A program made the position numbers and the translations under genes. A DNA stretch of 64,000 bases from Christiangramia sabulilitoris (lineage in GTDB: Bacteria > Bacteroidota > Bacteroidia > Flavobacteriales > Flavobacteriaceae), in NCBI RefSeq assembly GCF_007050985.1, contig NZ_VHSF01000003.1, forward strand, positions 469,500 to 533,499, given 5' to 3'. Positions 53,213-61,755 of the stretch are shown here, in pieces; positions within the stretch are counted from its first letter, which is position 1; each line of letters opens with the position of its first letter. Below the pieces are notes generated by a model that was not told where the DNA came from, searched no databases, and saw only the letters and a program-made list of their open reading frames with translations.

Positions 53213-53650
53213 ATGCAAAAAATCAGCTATCAGATAGAGATCAACTGCCCAAGGGATAAAGTATTCTCCCTAATGCTGGATAAAGAGCATTACCGGGAAT
53301 GGACTGCAGAATTTAACCCGACTTCGCAGTATGAAGGTACCTGGGAAGAAGGCAGCAGGATCTTATTTCTCGGTGAGAATGAAGATGGAGAAAAAGCAGG
53401 AATGTACAGCCTGGTTGAAAAAATTGAAGCGGGAAAATTAATTAGTATAAAACACCTGGGAATGCTTGATAAAGGCGAGGAGACTCCTTTCGAGGCTGAA
53501 CTATATGAGAATTATTATCTGGAAGAGAAAAATGACTCCACCATTTTAAAGGTTGAAATGGACACTGAAGATGACTGGATAAAGTACTTCGAAAAAACCT
53601 GGCCTAAGGCACTTCAGAAATTGAAGGAAGTCTGCGAAGAAAACTGTTAG
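53213..53650 (+). CDS. SRPBCC/START-like domain protein
   Basis: The protein has 145 residues. 'QKISYQIEINCPRDKVFSLM' at the start and 'EGTWEEGSRILFL' fit SRPBCC (AHSA1-like) hydrophobic-pocket domains. No catalytic residues can be assigned. It starts 11 bases after the acyl-CoA dehydrogenase and is probably co-transcribed. Confidence 0.78.
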   Translation: MQKISYQIEINCPRDKVFSLMLDKEHYREWTAEFNPTSQYEGTWEEGSRILFLGENEDGEKAGMYSLVEKIEAGKLISIKHLGMLDKGEETPFEAELYENYYLEEKNDSTILKVEMDTEDDWIKYFEKTWPKALQKLKEVCEENC

Positions 53651-53651
53651 A

Positions 53652-53831
53652 TTATAATAGATCAAAACAAGGGCAACGCTTACAACGCTTGCCCTTTTTA
53701 TATTTATCGCAGCATTCTTTCTTTAGAGGTTTTGGCTTTTTTGGAGAAATACCTTCTATCATCAAATAATCTTTTGACTTATCTGAATAGAATACGATCA
53801 CATTTATAATATTGATAATCCTCAAGGCCAT
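53652..53831 (-). CDS. Small cysteine-rich protein, 59 aa
   Basis: A compact frame from ATG 53831 to TAA 53652. The N-terminal half is hydrophobic and variable; the C-terminal half reads 'PKKPKPLKKECCDKYKKGKR' and then 'CKRCPCFDLL'. The C-C(x8)C-x2-C-x-C cluster beside a run of lysines resembles small conserved Flavobacteriaceae proteins I recall, probably metal binding. An internal ATG (residue 24) is an alternative start. Its last codons overlap, on the other strand, the terminator of the SRPBCC gene. Confidence 0.65.
   Translation of the reverse strand: MALRIINIINVIVFYSDKSKDYLMIEGISPKKPKPLKKECCDKYKKGKRCKRCPCFDLL
53669..53700 (+). terminator. Terminator of the SRPBCC gene
   Basis: AAGGGCAA and TTGCCCTT form an 8-bp stem (with a further CG pair near a 10-base loop), followed by TTTTTA. 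It lies inside the coding sequence of the minus-strand small protein. Confidence 0.7.
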
Positions 53832-53918
53832 ATATTTAATTTAACTCAAAAGCCTGACCTACTGCGTTAAACAAGCTATAAAAACGGTTTAAGATTTTCT
53901 AAATAGCAGTTCAGATTT

Positions 53919-53926
53919 TACCTTTG
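53919..53926 (+). promoter_or_regulatory. -7 element of the DUF3050 gene
   Basis: TACCTTTG matches TAnnTTTG exactly, 19 bases before the ATG at 53946. The -33 region is AT-rich without a clear TTG. Confidence 0.5.
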
Positions 53927-53945
53927 CAATAAATTTGCAACGAAT

Positions 53946-54728
53946 ATGATCAAAGAGATAAACGAAAGTTTAAAACCTCTAACCAACCAGTTAATAAATC
54001 ATTCATTATATCAAAAAATAGATTCCCCTGAGCAGCTTCAGATATTCATGGAGCATCACGTATATGCCGTTTGGGATTTTATGTCTTTACTTACCTCCCT
54101 ACAGGAGATCCTTACCAAAACCACCAATCCATGGTTACCGGTAGGAGATCCCGAAATACGATACCTCATAAATGAAATCGTTCTTGCTGAAGAAACCGAT
54201 ATCAACATACACGGTAAAAGACAAAGTCATTTTGAAATGTACCTGGACGCGATGGATGCCGCGGGAGCTAACAGAAAGAAAGTAGAAGAACTTTTGATGC
54301 AGGTCACTCATGGTACCGATATTTTCCTGATCATTGCGACCAGTAAGTTACCCGTTAGTATCAAGCAATTCCTTAAACACACTTTTGAGGTAGTGTATAG
54401 CAGGGAGCCTCACAAGATCGCTTCAGCCTTTACTTTTGGGCGGGAAGGACTTATTCCAGACATGTTCTCCTCCATTATAGAAAAAGTACAGAAGAACTTC
54501 CCTAAAGAGGATCTAAGCCTTTTTAAATACTATTTTGACCGGCATATAGAGCTTGACGGTGATGAACACGGCCCCATGGCCTTTAAAATGGTGGCAGATC
54601 TTTGCGGCAATGATGAAAGAAAATGGCAGGAAGTAAAAGTTACAGCAGAGAAATCTCTGAAAAGCAGATTAATACTATGGGATGGTATTGAAGCAGAAAT
54701 TCAAAAAGCTAAACTTGAATATGCCTAG
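53946..54728 (+). CDS. DUF3050 protein (heme-oxygenase-like fold)
   Basis: The protein has 260 residues. 'NHSLYQKIDSPEQLQIFMEH' and 'HVYAVWDFMSLLTSLQ' are the DUF3050 signature. His and Glu residues ('EIVLAEETDIN', 'RHIELDGDEHGPMAF') sit where metal ligands occur in heme-oxygenase-like diiron enzymes. The family has no settled function; an oxidase role is an inference. Confidence 0.9.
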   Translation: MIKEINESLKPLTNQLINHSLYQKIDSPEQLQIFMEHHVYAVWDFMSLLTSLQEILTKTTNPWLPVGDPEIRYLINEIVLAEETDINIHGKRQSHFEMYLDAMDAAGANRKKVEELLMQVTHGTDIFLIIATSKLPVSIKQFLKHTFEVVYSREPHKIASAFTFGREGLIPDMFSSIIEKVQKNFPKEDLSLFKYYFDRHIELDGDEHGPMAFKMVADLCGNDERKWQEVKVTAEKSLKSRLILWDGIEAEIQKAKLEYA

Positions 54729-54766
54729 CTAAAAGATACCCGGTTTTATTCCGAATGATTAATAAT

Positions 54767-54800
54767 AAAAAAACCTGAACTCAAAAGTTCAGGTTTTTTT
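54767..54800. terminator. Terminator after DUF3050 gene (bidirectional)
   Basis: AAACCTGAAC and GTTCAGGTTT form a 10-bp stem with a 6-base loop and long A/T runs on both sides. It can serve both the DUF3050 gene and the convergent ferredoxin gene. Confidence 0.93.
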
Positions 54801-54926
54801 ATTTTATCGAATTATTAGCTGGTTATCATGATGCTATCTACAGCGTGAAAGCCCTGACCGAATTTAATTTCTAAAGAAATTTCCCATTCACCGCACTTCT
54901 TTTGAATCGCAAAACTTGAAAAGGAA

Positions 54927-55262
54927 TTATTCAGAAACCGGAGCGATCTTTACTTCCAATCCATCCAGACCTGATGTAATCGGGATCTGGCAACTAAGCC
55001 TGCTATTATCTTCTACGAAAAATGCCTGGTCCAGCATATCTTCTTCCTCATAGCTCCTTTCGGGAAGCATATGCTCAAAATTTAAAATATAGCACTGGCA
55101 GGAAGCACACATAGCCATACCTCCGCAAATACCAATGGTCCCTTCTGGTGCCAGTTCATAAGACCGGATCACTTCCATCAGGTTCATATTCATATCTGTT
55201 GGAGCATCTACCCGGTGAGCTTCTCCCTCGCGGTCTATTATGGTGATCTTAATGTCAGACAT
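54927..55262 (-). CDS. 2Fe-2S ferredoxin (adrenodoxin-like)
   Basis: 111 residues from the ATG at 55262 (MSDIKITII), preferred over one 9 codons upstream because the beta-grasp fold begins there. Cluster ligands are the three cysteines in 'GICGGMAMCASCQC' and the Cys in 'RLSCQIPI'. It carries electrons, probably from the reductase encoded about 100 bases upstream, to Fe-S assembly or to hydroxylases. Confidence 0.92.
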   Translation of the reverse strand: MSDIKITIIDREGEAHRVDAPTDMNMNLMEVIRSYELAPEGTIGICGGMAMCASCQCYILNFEHMLPERSYEEEDMLDQAFFVEDNSRLSCQIPITSGLDGLEVKIAPVSE

Positions 55263-55283
55263 TCTTTTAATATCCTTTTTATT

Positions 55284-55352
55284 CGTCAAGCTGAACCCGA
55301 ATCAGCTTCTCATAAGATCCTGAAACTCCCGAAGCATCGGGACAGGATGACG
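55284..55352. repeat. Small dispersed repeat
   Basis: The gap between the ferredoxin and reductase genes holds CCTGAAACTCCCGAAGCATC and a following GGGACAGGATGACG. The CCCGA(N)5TCGGG dyad also occurs at about 3567. No coding role is seen. Confidence 0.45.
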
Positions 55353-55358
55353 AAAATT

Positions 55359-56420
55359 CTAATTTATACTCTTTACAACTTCTTTTTTCGCCTCTTTCTT
55401 GCTACCGTCAAAACCGCTAACCCCACTTACCGTGGTATACTTCATCACATATTTTTTATCCGGGTTTATGCGTTGATATGCGCTCTGGCACATGATAGCT
55501 GCTTCATGGAATCCACAAAGAATAAGTTTCAATTTCCCCTTATAGGTATTTACATCTCCAATAGCGTAGATCCCGGGAATATTGGTTTGATAATCATAAG
55601 CATTATCAACTTTAATGGCATTCTTTTCGATTTCGAGTCCCCAATTTGCTATTGGACCTAACTTGGGTGAAAGTCCGAATAACGGAATAAAATGGTCTGT
55701 TTCCTTTAGTTCCTCACCAATCGCTTTATCCCGGTGACGGATAAGCACAGAATCCAAATGATCCTCTCCTTTAAGGTCTACCACCTCAGCATCTGTAATT
55801 AAATTGATCTTCCCTATCTTCGATAATTCCTCCACTTTTTCAACAGAATCCAAAGCTCCGCGGAAGTCTTTTCTCCTGTGAACCAGGGAAACTTCTGAAG
55901 CCACATCTGCAAGGAAAATACTCCAGTCCAGAGCAGAATCTCCCCCACCTGCGATCACCACTTTCTTATCGCGGTAAACTTCAGGATCGCGGATAATGTA
56001 GGCCACACCTTTATCCTCATAATCTCTTATGGAAGGAATAGGTGGTTTTCTAGGCTCGAAACTGCCAAGCCCACCGGCGATCACCACTACCGGAGCGTGA
56101 TGCCTGGTCCCCTTACTGGTAGTAACAATAAAACTTCCATCGTCCTGTTTATCTATAGTTTCAGCTCTTTCTCCCAGGGTAAACCCCGGCTCAAAAGGCT
56201 TGATCTGCTCCATTAGGTTATCCACCAGGTCTCCGGCCAAAACTTCCGGAAAACCAGGAATATCATAAATAGGTTTTTTAGGATATATCTCTGAGCATTG
56301 CCCACCGGGTTGCGGCAGGGCATCTATAAGATGACATTTTAATTTTAATAATCCGGCTTCAAAAACGGCAAAAAGCCCCGTAGGACCAGCGCCAATGATA
56401 AGTATATCGGTTTTAATCAT
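55359..56420 (-). CDS. Ferredoxin--NADP+ reductase, thioredoxin-reductase-like type
   Basis: 353 residues from the ATG at 56420 (MIKTDILIIGAGP), where the FAD-binding fold starts; an ATG four codons upstream is possible. 'LIIGAGPTGLFAVFEAGLL' binds FAD and 'VVIAGGGDSALDWSIFLA' binds NADPH. No CXXC redox pair is found, which separates it from thioredoxin reductase and fits the YumC-type ferredoxin reductases. It is paired with the ferredoxin gene. Confidence 0.9.
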   Translation of the reverse strand: MIKTDILIIGAGPTGLFAVFEAGLLKLKCHLIDALPQPGGQCSEIYPKKPIYDIPGFPEVLAGDLVDNLMEQIKPFEPGFTLGERAETIDKQDDGSFIVTTSKGTRHHAPVVVIAGGLGSFEPRKPPIPSIRDYEDKGVAYIIRDPEVYRDKKVVIAGGGDSALDWSIFLADVASEVSLVHRRKDFRGALDSVEKVEELSKIGKINLITDAEVVDLKGEDHLDSVLIRHRDKAIGEELKETDHFIPLFGLSPKLGPIANWGLEIEKNAIKVDNAYDYQTNIPGIYAIGDVNTYKGKLKLILCGFHEAAIMCQSAYQRINPDKKYVMKYTTVSGVSGFDGSKKEAKKEVVKSIN

Positions 56421-56449
56421 GTTTGAGTTCAATTAAAAGGCAGTGAACG

Positions 56450-56692
56450 CTATCTTTCAATATTTACTACCTGTTCTATTTGAGGCACGTATTTCTTGAT
56501 GGTCATTTCAACACCACTCTTAAGGGTCATTTGATTTACAGAACAACCAACGCATGCTCCTTCCAACTGCACCTTAACCAGACGGTCATCTTCTATGGAA
56601 ACTAAAGATATATTCCCCCCATCACTTTCAAGAAATGGACGTATCTCGGCCAATGCCTTTTCAACATTAATTTTAACTTCTTCGCTTGTCAT
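56450..56692 (-). CDS. NifU-like Fe-S scaffold/carrier (NFU domain)
   Basis: The protein has 80 residues. The CXXC pair is in 'EGACVGCSVNQMTLKSG'. 'LAEIRPFLESDGGNISLV' is the family's N-terminal signature. It carries an Fe-S cluster as a dimer. Its start follows the stop of the Mrp gene with no gap, so the two are translated together. Confidence 0.94.
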   Translation of the reverse strand: MTSEEVKINVEKALAEIRPFLESDGGNISLVSIEDDRLVKVQLEGACVGCSVNQMTLKSGVEMTIKKYVPQIEQVVNIER

Positions 56693-57826
56693 CTATTTCT
56701 TATTAACAGCACTGCAACCAGCCATCGTCGTTATCTTAATGGCTTCAGTTGGAGGCAACTGTTTATTTCTGTTTACGGTTTCCTGTACCATATTCCGGGT
56801 GATCTCTTCGAATGCAGCTTCCAAAGGAGTCGCAGTTTGCAAAGCTGCAGGTCTTCCTATATCACCAGATTCTCTTAGACTTTGCACCAACGGAATTTCT
56901 CCTAAAAATGGCACTTTCAGGTCTTCAGCAAGATTTTTAGCTCCTTCCTGACCAAAAATATAATACTTATTTTCAGGCAGTTCATCTGGAGTAAAGTAAG
57001 CCATATTCTCTACGATCCCTAATACAGGTACGTTGATACTTTCCTGCTGGAACATCGCCACCCCTTTCTTGGCATCTGCCAGGGCAACATTTTGCGGAGT
57101 ACTTACAATCACAGCTCCGGTAATTGGAAGAGATTGCATAATTGAAAGGTGAATATCACCTGTTCCCGGAGGCAAATCCAGAAGCATAAAATCCAGTTCC
57201 CCCCAGGCTGCATCAAAAATCATTTGATTAAGCGCTTTGGCGGCCATAGGGCCTCTCCAAACCACCGCCTGATTAGGTTTGGTAAAAAATCCAATAGAAA
57301 GAATCTTCACACCATAATTTTCAACCGGTTTCATTTTAGACTTTCCATCCACGTTAACCGAAAGTGGTCTTTCAGCTTCCACATCGAACATGATTGGTGC
57401 AGAAGGTCCATAAATATCTGCATCCAGAATCCCGACCTTAAAGCCCATTTTGGCAAGGGTCACTGCGATATTTGCAGTAACCGTAGATTTTCCAACACCT
57501 CCCTTACCAGAAGCAACCGCCACGATATTTTTAATTCCCGGGATCGCTTTACCCTTGATCTCCGGTTTCTTCTCAGGAGCCTCTACTTTTATATTTACTT
57601 TAACCTTAGCTTTTTCGTAAACCTTTTCATGAATAACTTTCATTACATCCACCTCTGCTCTTTTCTTGATATGAAGAGCCGGTGTAGCAAGGACAAGATC
57701 TACAACTACCTCATCACCAAAGGTCATTACATTCTGCACTGCACCGCTTTCTACCATATTGTTTCCTTCGCCTGCTACGGATATGGTTTCCAGGGCTTTT
57801 AAAATCTCTTTTCTGTCTAATTTCAT
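56693..57826 (-). CDS. apbC: Mrp/NBP35-type Fe-S cluster carrier ATPase (ApbC)
   Basis: The protein has 377 residues. An N-terminal DUF59-like domain (1-about 90) is followed by a deviant Walker A 'VASGKGGVGKSTVTANIAV' and 'VLGIVENMAYFTPDELPENK'. The central CXXC that binds the bridging cluster in many Mrp proteins is not present where expected; the C-terminus has one Cys (TTMAGCSAVNKK). It sits with NifU-like, reductase and ferredoxin genes in an Fe-S group. Confidence 0.93.
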   Translation of the reverse strand: MKLDRKEILKALETISVAGEGNNMVESGAVQNVMTFGDEVVVDLVLATPALHIKKRAEVDVMKVIHEKVYEKAKVKVNIKVEAPEKKPEIKGKAIPGIKNIVAVASGKGGVGKSTVTANIAVTLAKMGFKVGILDADIYGPSAPIMFDVEAERPLSVNVDGKSKMKPVENYGVKILSIGFFTKPNQAVVWRGPMAAKALNQMIFDAAWGELDFMLLDLPPGTGDIHLSIMQSLPITGAVIVSTPQNVALADAKKGVAMFQQESINVPVLGIVENMAYFTPDELPENKYYIFGQEGAKNLAEDLKVPFLGEIPLVQSLRESGDIGRPAALQTATPLEAAFEEITRNMVQETVNRNKQLPPTEAIKITTMAGCSAVNKK

Positions 57827-57971
57827 ATATGAATTTTAATCAGATTCTTAAGCTTATGTAGACTGATTCTAAATGCAAATATAGTCGGAAAAGCTAAGAA
57901 TACGAAGAATTAAACAATATTAGATTTATGGAAGGATAGTAGAAAATTATAGCCGATTAGTGCGGTATATC

Positions 57972-58304
57972 TCAGGAAAGTTCTTTCATAGGATCCCAGA
58001 AATGCTTCTCAAATTCTATAATCTGAAGCTCGCGTACTTTCACTCCTTCTGCCTCCAGTAATTGCTGCATGGCATTAGTACCTCCAAAATGATGCTTCCC
58101 GGTAAGTACACCGTTTCGATTCACCACCCGGTGAGCAGGAATATCCTCGAGATTATGGGATGAGTTCATGGCCCAGCCAACCATTCTTGAGCTTCTGGCC
58201 GCTCCAAGATATTTTGCAATGGCCCCATAAGAAGTTACCCTACCTTCAGGAATCTTTCGGCAGACCTCATAAACTCTTTCAAAAAATCCGGAATTATCGC
58301 TCAA
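57972..58304 (-). CDS. Alkyltransferase-like DNA repair protein (ATL)
   Basis: A 110-residue DNA-binding domain of the O6-methylguanine methyltransferase type: 'GRVTSYGAIAKYLGAARSSR' and 'MVGWAMNSSH'. The acceptor site usually reads PCHRV but here is PAHRV (Ala57), so no methyl transfer is possible. ATL proteins bind O6-alkylguanine and hand the lesion to excision repair. It is 2 bases from the downstream end of the LysE-type gene, so probably in the same transcript. Confidence 0.92.
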   Translation of the reverse strand: MSDNSGFFERVYEVCRKIPEGRVTSYGAIAKYLGAARSSRMVGWAMNSSHNLEDIPAHRVVNRNGVLTGKHHFGGTNAMQQLLEAEGVKVRELQIIEFEKHFWDPMKELS

Positions 58305-58306
58305 TT

Positions 58307-58930
58307 TCAGGTATTAAAAATTCTGAACAGGGCTACAATGATCAGCACCAACATGAGCCCCGCCATAAAATAGTTTGAATATTTGGCAAAAGATTCCGCT
58401 TTCTTTTCAATCTTGTCAAATAGTTCCACATACAGGTAAAGAGAGGTAAAGCTACCCAGACAGGCTGCGGCAGAGAAAGATATAATTAATGATATTTCAT
58501 ATTCAATGCCTCCGCTAAGGTCCATAGCACCGGCAATTGCTACGAAATACGGAATAGGAAATACATTAAGCGCCGAGATAAGCATTCCCTTGAACAAACT
58601 TTGAGCCTTCGCTTTTTGCCTGTTTTCATTCACTCCTTTTTTATGTCTCGCTTTAATGAAGAAGTACACTGCCAGGATACAGAAGACCACTAGGCCAGCA
58701 CGCAGGATCATTCTTCTAACGAAAGGATGATCAAAAATATATTTAGCCAGTAAAACGGCAATAAATGCCTGGATGAGAATTACAATTCCGGCACCCAGGG
58801 CAACATATAAACCACTCTTTTTTCCTTTTTCAACACAGGTCTTGGCGACGGTCATATTTACCAGCCCCGGGGGTAATACCCCAATGAAAGCCGCGAAATA
58901 TGTAATGAGGAAAATTTTAGTTTCTTCCAA
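58307..58930 (-). CDS. LysE-family exporter
   Basis: A membrane protein of 207 residues with six hydrophobic segments. 'FIGVLPPGLVNMTVAKTCVE' is the LysE/RhtB N-terminal pattern. These proteins export amino acids; the substrate here is unknown. It lies 6 bases after trmB on the same strand. Confidence 0.85.
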   Translation of the reverse strand: MEETKIFLITYFAAFIGVLPPGLVNMTVAKTCVEKGKKSGLYVALGAGIVILIQAFIAVLLAKYIFDHPFVRRMILRAGLVVFCILAVYFFIKARHKKGVNENRQKAKAQSLFKGMLISALNVFPIPYFVAIAGAMDLSGGIEYEISLIISFSAAACLGSFTSLYLYVELFDKIEKKAESFAKYSNYFMAGLMLVLIIVALFRIFNT

Positions 58931-58936
58931 TACGCC

Positions 58937-59611
58937 TTATTTTATCTTGAACTGAATATATGTGATAGGTTTTCCTTTTTCAAGATACTGTTTTTCATAG
59001 AAAGTCTGTATACCTGTTACTTCCTTTGGAGAATATTCATTTTTATAAATATCGTGGTGAGCATATAGCACCTCGTGTCCTTCACCATGCAACAAGCCTA
59101 AAGTATAACCATGCATGAACTCAGAATCGGTTTTGAGATGCATTAACCCGTCTTCTTTTAAAATGTGCTTATACCTCTGCAGGAATTCTTTATTGGTCAA
59201 CCTGTGCTTGGTACGTTTATATTTTATCTGAGGATCGGGGAACGTGATCCAGATCTCACTAACCTCACTGCCTGCAAAAACATACTCAATCAGCTCTATT
59301 TGTGTTCTCACAAACGCAACATTCTCCAGCCCCTCTTCAATAGCTGTCTTTGCGCCACGCCAGAACCTGGCCCCCTTAATATCTATTCCTATAAAGTTCT
59401 TACCGGGATTTTGTCGTGCCAGTTCCACGGTGTACTCGCCCTTACCACATCCCAGTTCCAGAACTATTGGATTGTCATTCTTAAAAAAGTCTCTGCTCCA
59501 GTTAGCCTTTAACTTAAAGGAACCATCTGTTAGTTCTTCCCTTGAGGGCTGAATTACATTTTCGAATTTCTCGTTTTCCCTAAAGCGCTTGAGTTTGTTC
59601 TTACTTCCCAC
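58937..59611 (-). CDS. trmB: tRNA (guanine(46)-N7)-methyltransferase
   Basis: The protein has 224 residues. SAM motif I is 'VLELGCGKGEYTVELARQNP', followed by 'NFIGIDIKGARFWRGAKTA' and the signature 'ITFPDPQIKYKRTKHRLT'. It makes m7G46 in tRNA. It is divergent from the glycosyltransferase gene at 59677, with 65 bases between. Confidence 0.96.
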   Translation of the reverse strand: MGSKNKLKRFRENEKFENVIQPSREELTDGSFKLKANWSRDFFKNDNPIVLELGCGKGEYTVELARQNPGKNFIGIDIKGARFWRGAKTAIEEGLENVAFVRTQIELIEYVFAGSEVSEIWITFPDPQIKYKRTKHRLTNKEFLQRYKHILKEDGLMHLKTDSEFMHGYTLGLLHGEGHEVLYAHHDIYKNEYSPKEVTGIQTFYEKQYLEKGKPITYIQFKIK

Positions 59612-59676
59612 TAAATTTTAATATTTTGGCAAAATTAAAGAAATTCAATCACCTGCCGGTATAATATATATGTAAT

Positions 59677-60738
59677 ATGAAAAATAAGAGGATTCTGGTA
59701 GGTGTTCTTAACTGGGGCCTTGGCCACGCTACCCGTTGCATTCCCATCATACGGGAGCTTATATCGCTGAAATACCAGGTCATTATCGCTTCAGATGGGG
59801 CAGCATTTCTGCTTTTAAAAAAAGAATTTCCCGGATTACTCTTCGAAGAACTTCCTCCATATAATATTACTTATACCAAACAAGGTTCTCTGCTCAAATG
59901 GAAATTGTTGCTGAATACACCCCATATTCTAAGGACTATTAAAGCTGAATATGATCTTACTCAAAACCTTGTTGAAAAGCATCAGCTAACCGGAATAATA
60001 TCTGATAATCGCTGGGGAGTAAGAAGTGAATTGCTGAATAAAAATGTTTTTATAACGCACCAGTTAAATGTGTTAAGTGGCAACACTACTTTTCTTAGCA
60101 GCTATATTCAGCAACAATATATCAAAAAATTCGACCAGTGCTGGGTACCAGATGTGGAGAATGAACCCAATCTTAGTGGCAAACTGGGCCACGTAAATAA
60201 AGAATCTGAAAACATCAAATACCTTGGTGTCCTGAGCAGGTTTAAGAAGAAAGAAATGACGATAACTTATAATTACCTGGTATTATTAAGCGGTCCAGAA
60301 CCTCAACGCGGTATACTTGAAAAGTTGCTTTCAAAAGAGTTTAAGAATACAGAATCGAAAACTCTCTTTATACGCGGGGTCTTTTCCGAAGAGGAAATTT
60401 GCAGTAACAATCCCAACCTCAGCATTCTTAATTATTCCTATGGGAAAGAATTGGAGAGTTATATTAACCAAAGTGAGATCATTATTGCCAGATCGGGATA
60501 TACCACGGTCATGGATTTATCTAAACTGGAAAAAAAAGCTTTTTTTATTCCCACACCCGGGCAGGAGGAACAGGAATACCTGGCAGAAAGACTGAAAAAT
60601 AATGGAATTACGCCCTGTTGTGATCAGAAAGATTTCAGGATTTCAAAATTAAAAGAAGTTGAAAACTATAAGGGATTAAGTAATTTCGGGAATAACCCTG
60701 TCCTCAGGGATCGCCTTGCTTTTTTCCAGGGTAAATGA
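59677..60738 (+). CDS. MurG-like glycosyltransferase (GT28-type)
   Basis: The protein has 353 residues. 'ILVGVLNWGLGHATRCIPII' at the N-terminus is the GHxxR pattern of MurG/UGT folds. The C-terminal half has 'SEIIIARSGYTTVMDLSKLE' and 'FIPTPGQEEQEYLAERL', the nucleotide-sugar site. MurG itself is shorter on motifs here, so this is a paralogue of unknown acceptor. Its last 63 bases overlap the convergent histidine kinase gene. Confidence 0.82.
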   Translation: MKNKRILVGVLNWGLGHATRCIPIIRELISLKYQVIIASDGAAFLLLKKEFPGLLFEELPPYNITYTKQGSLLKWKLLLNTPHILRTIKAEYDLTQNLVEKHQLTGIISDNRWGVRSELLNKNVFITHQLNVLSGNTTFLSSYIQQQYIKKFDQCWVPDVENEPNLSGKLGHVNKESENIKYLGVLSRFKKKEMTITYNYLVLLSGPEPQRGILEKLLSKEFKNTESKTLFIRGVFSEEEICSNNPNLSILNYSYGKELESYINQSEIIIARSGYTTVMDLSKLEKKAFFIPTPGQEEQEYLAERLKNNGITPCCDQKDFRISKLKEVENYKGLSNFGNNPVLRDRLAFFQGK

Positions 60739-61755
60739 GAATTCACTTCCTACCCCGAAAACGCTTTCTACATATATCTTTTCCTCATGTGCCTCCAGGA
60801 TATGTTTAACAATAGATAATCCCAGGCCAGAACCACCTTCTTTTCTTGAACCACTTTTATCTACCCTGTAGAAACGCTCAAATAACCTTGGAATATTTTC
60901 CTTTGCTATACCCTCACCGTTATCTGTCACCCTGATGATAACCTTATTTTTTATAAGGTTTTCTATACTTATTTCGGTGGTACCCCCGCGCTTGCCATAC
61001 TTTATGGAATTCACTATAAGATTGGTTAAAACCTGCTGGATCCTTTCCCGGTCTGCCCTTACATAAATAGGTTCCTCATATTCCAGGTCAAAAGTGAGGG
61101 TGATCTCTTTTTTGGCTGCTTTCATTTCCAGCAGATCAAATGAGGCATGTATAAGATCAACAATATCAAAAGTTTCATATCGCAAATGCAGATCGCCGGT
61201 TTCCAGTTTGGTGATCATATCAAGATCTTTTACTATATAAATAAGTCTTTCTACTCCTTTATTTGCCCGGGCAAGGTATTTTTTTCGAATGGCTTTATCC
61301 TTATGTGCTCCGTCCAACAGGGTGAGTATATATCCCTGTACCGTAAATAACGGAGTCTTGAGCTCATGGGATACATTTCCCATGAATTCTTTTCTGTATT
61401 CCTCCCGTACTTTTAAAGTTTCAATTTCCAGTTTTTTGTCCTCGGCAAATTTCTTTACCTCGCGGGTAAGGCTGGACATATCTGTAGTGATCTGGTTAGG
61501 CCTTAAAGTAGTGGAATCTAATAGCGATACATTATCATACACTTTTTTGATCCTTCGGTAGATAAAGCGTTCTACTCTGTACTGAATAATAAAAAAGGTA
61601 AACAGGTAGCAGAAAATTGCAAAGATGAGCAGGTAACCCCAGGGGGAATCGAAATCAAGTAATATAAAAACAGCCAGCAAAAGGGTGAGAAAAACACTTA
61701 TATAAAGAGCAGTTCTAAGAGCAAACCTGTATGATCGTTTAAATTTTTGTGGCAT
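60676..61755 (-). CDS. Sensor histidine kinase, PhoR-like
   Basis: The protein has 359 residues. Two membrane segments (about 13-33 and 39-57) enclose only a few residues, so there is no sensor domain outside the membrane. The H box 'FMGNVSHELKTPLFTVQGY' has His130; N box 'NLIVNSIKYGK'; G boxes 'VTDNGEGIAKENI' and 'GSGLGLSIVKHIL'. It overlaps the regulator's stop by one base. PhoR-type kinases without a large sensor often respond via the phosphate transporter or a partner. Confidence 0.92.
   Translation of the reverse strand: MPQKFKRSYRFALRTALYISVFLTLLLAVFILLDFDSPWGYLLIFAIFCYLFTFFIIQYRVERFIYRRIKKVYDNVSLLDSTTLRPNQITTDMSSLTREVKKFAEDKKLEIETLKVREEYRKEFMGNVSHELKTPLFTVQGYILTLLDGAHKDKAIRKKYLARANKGVERLIYIVKDLDMITKLETGDLHLRYETFDIVDLIHASFDLLEMKAAKKEITLTFDLEYEEPIYVRADRERIQQVLTNLIVNSIKYGKRGGTTEISIENLIKNKVIIRVTDNGEGIAKENIPRLFERFYRVDKSGSRKEGGSGLGLSIVKHILEAHEEKIYVESVFGVGSEFSFTLEKSKAIPEDRVIPEIT

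Noticed and set aside
54815-54946. Open minus-strand segment after the ferredoxin gene (contains EWEISLEIKFGQGFH)
   Set aside because: It looks protein-like, but no start codon exists in frame before a stop inside the ferredoxin gene; it could be a gene remnant, not enough to call.
57149-57802. 217-codon plus-strand frame antisense to apbC
   Set aside because: Codon shadow of a well-supported gene on the other strand; His/Phe/Asn-rich product without motif.
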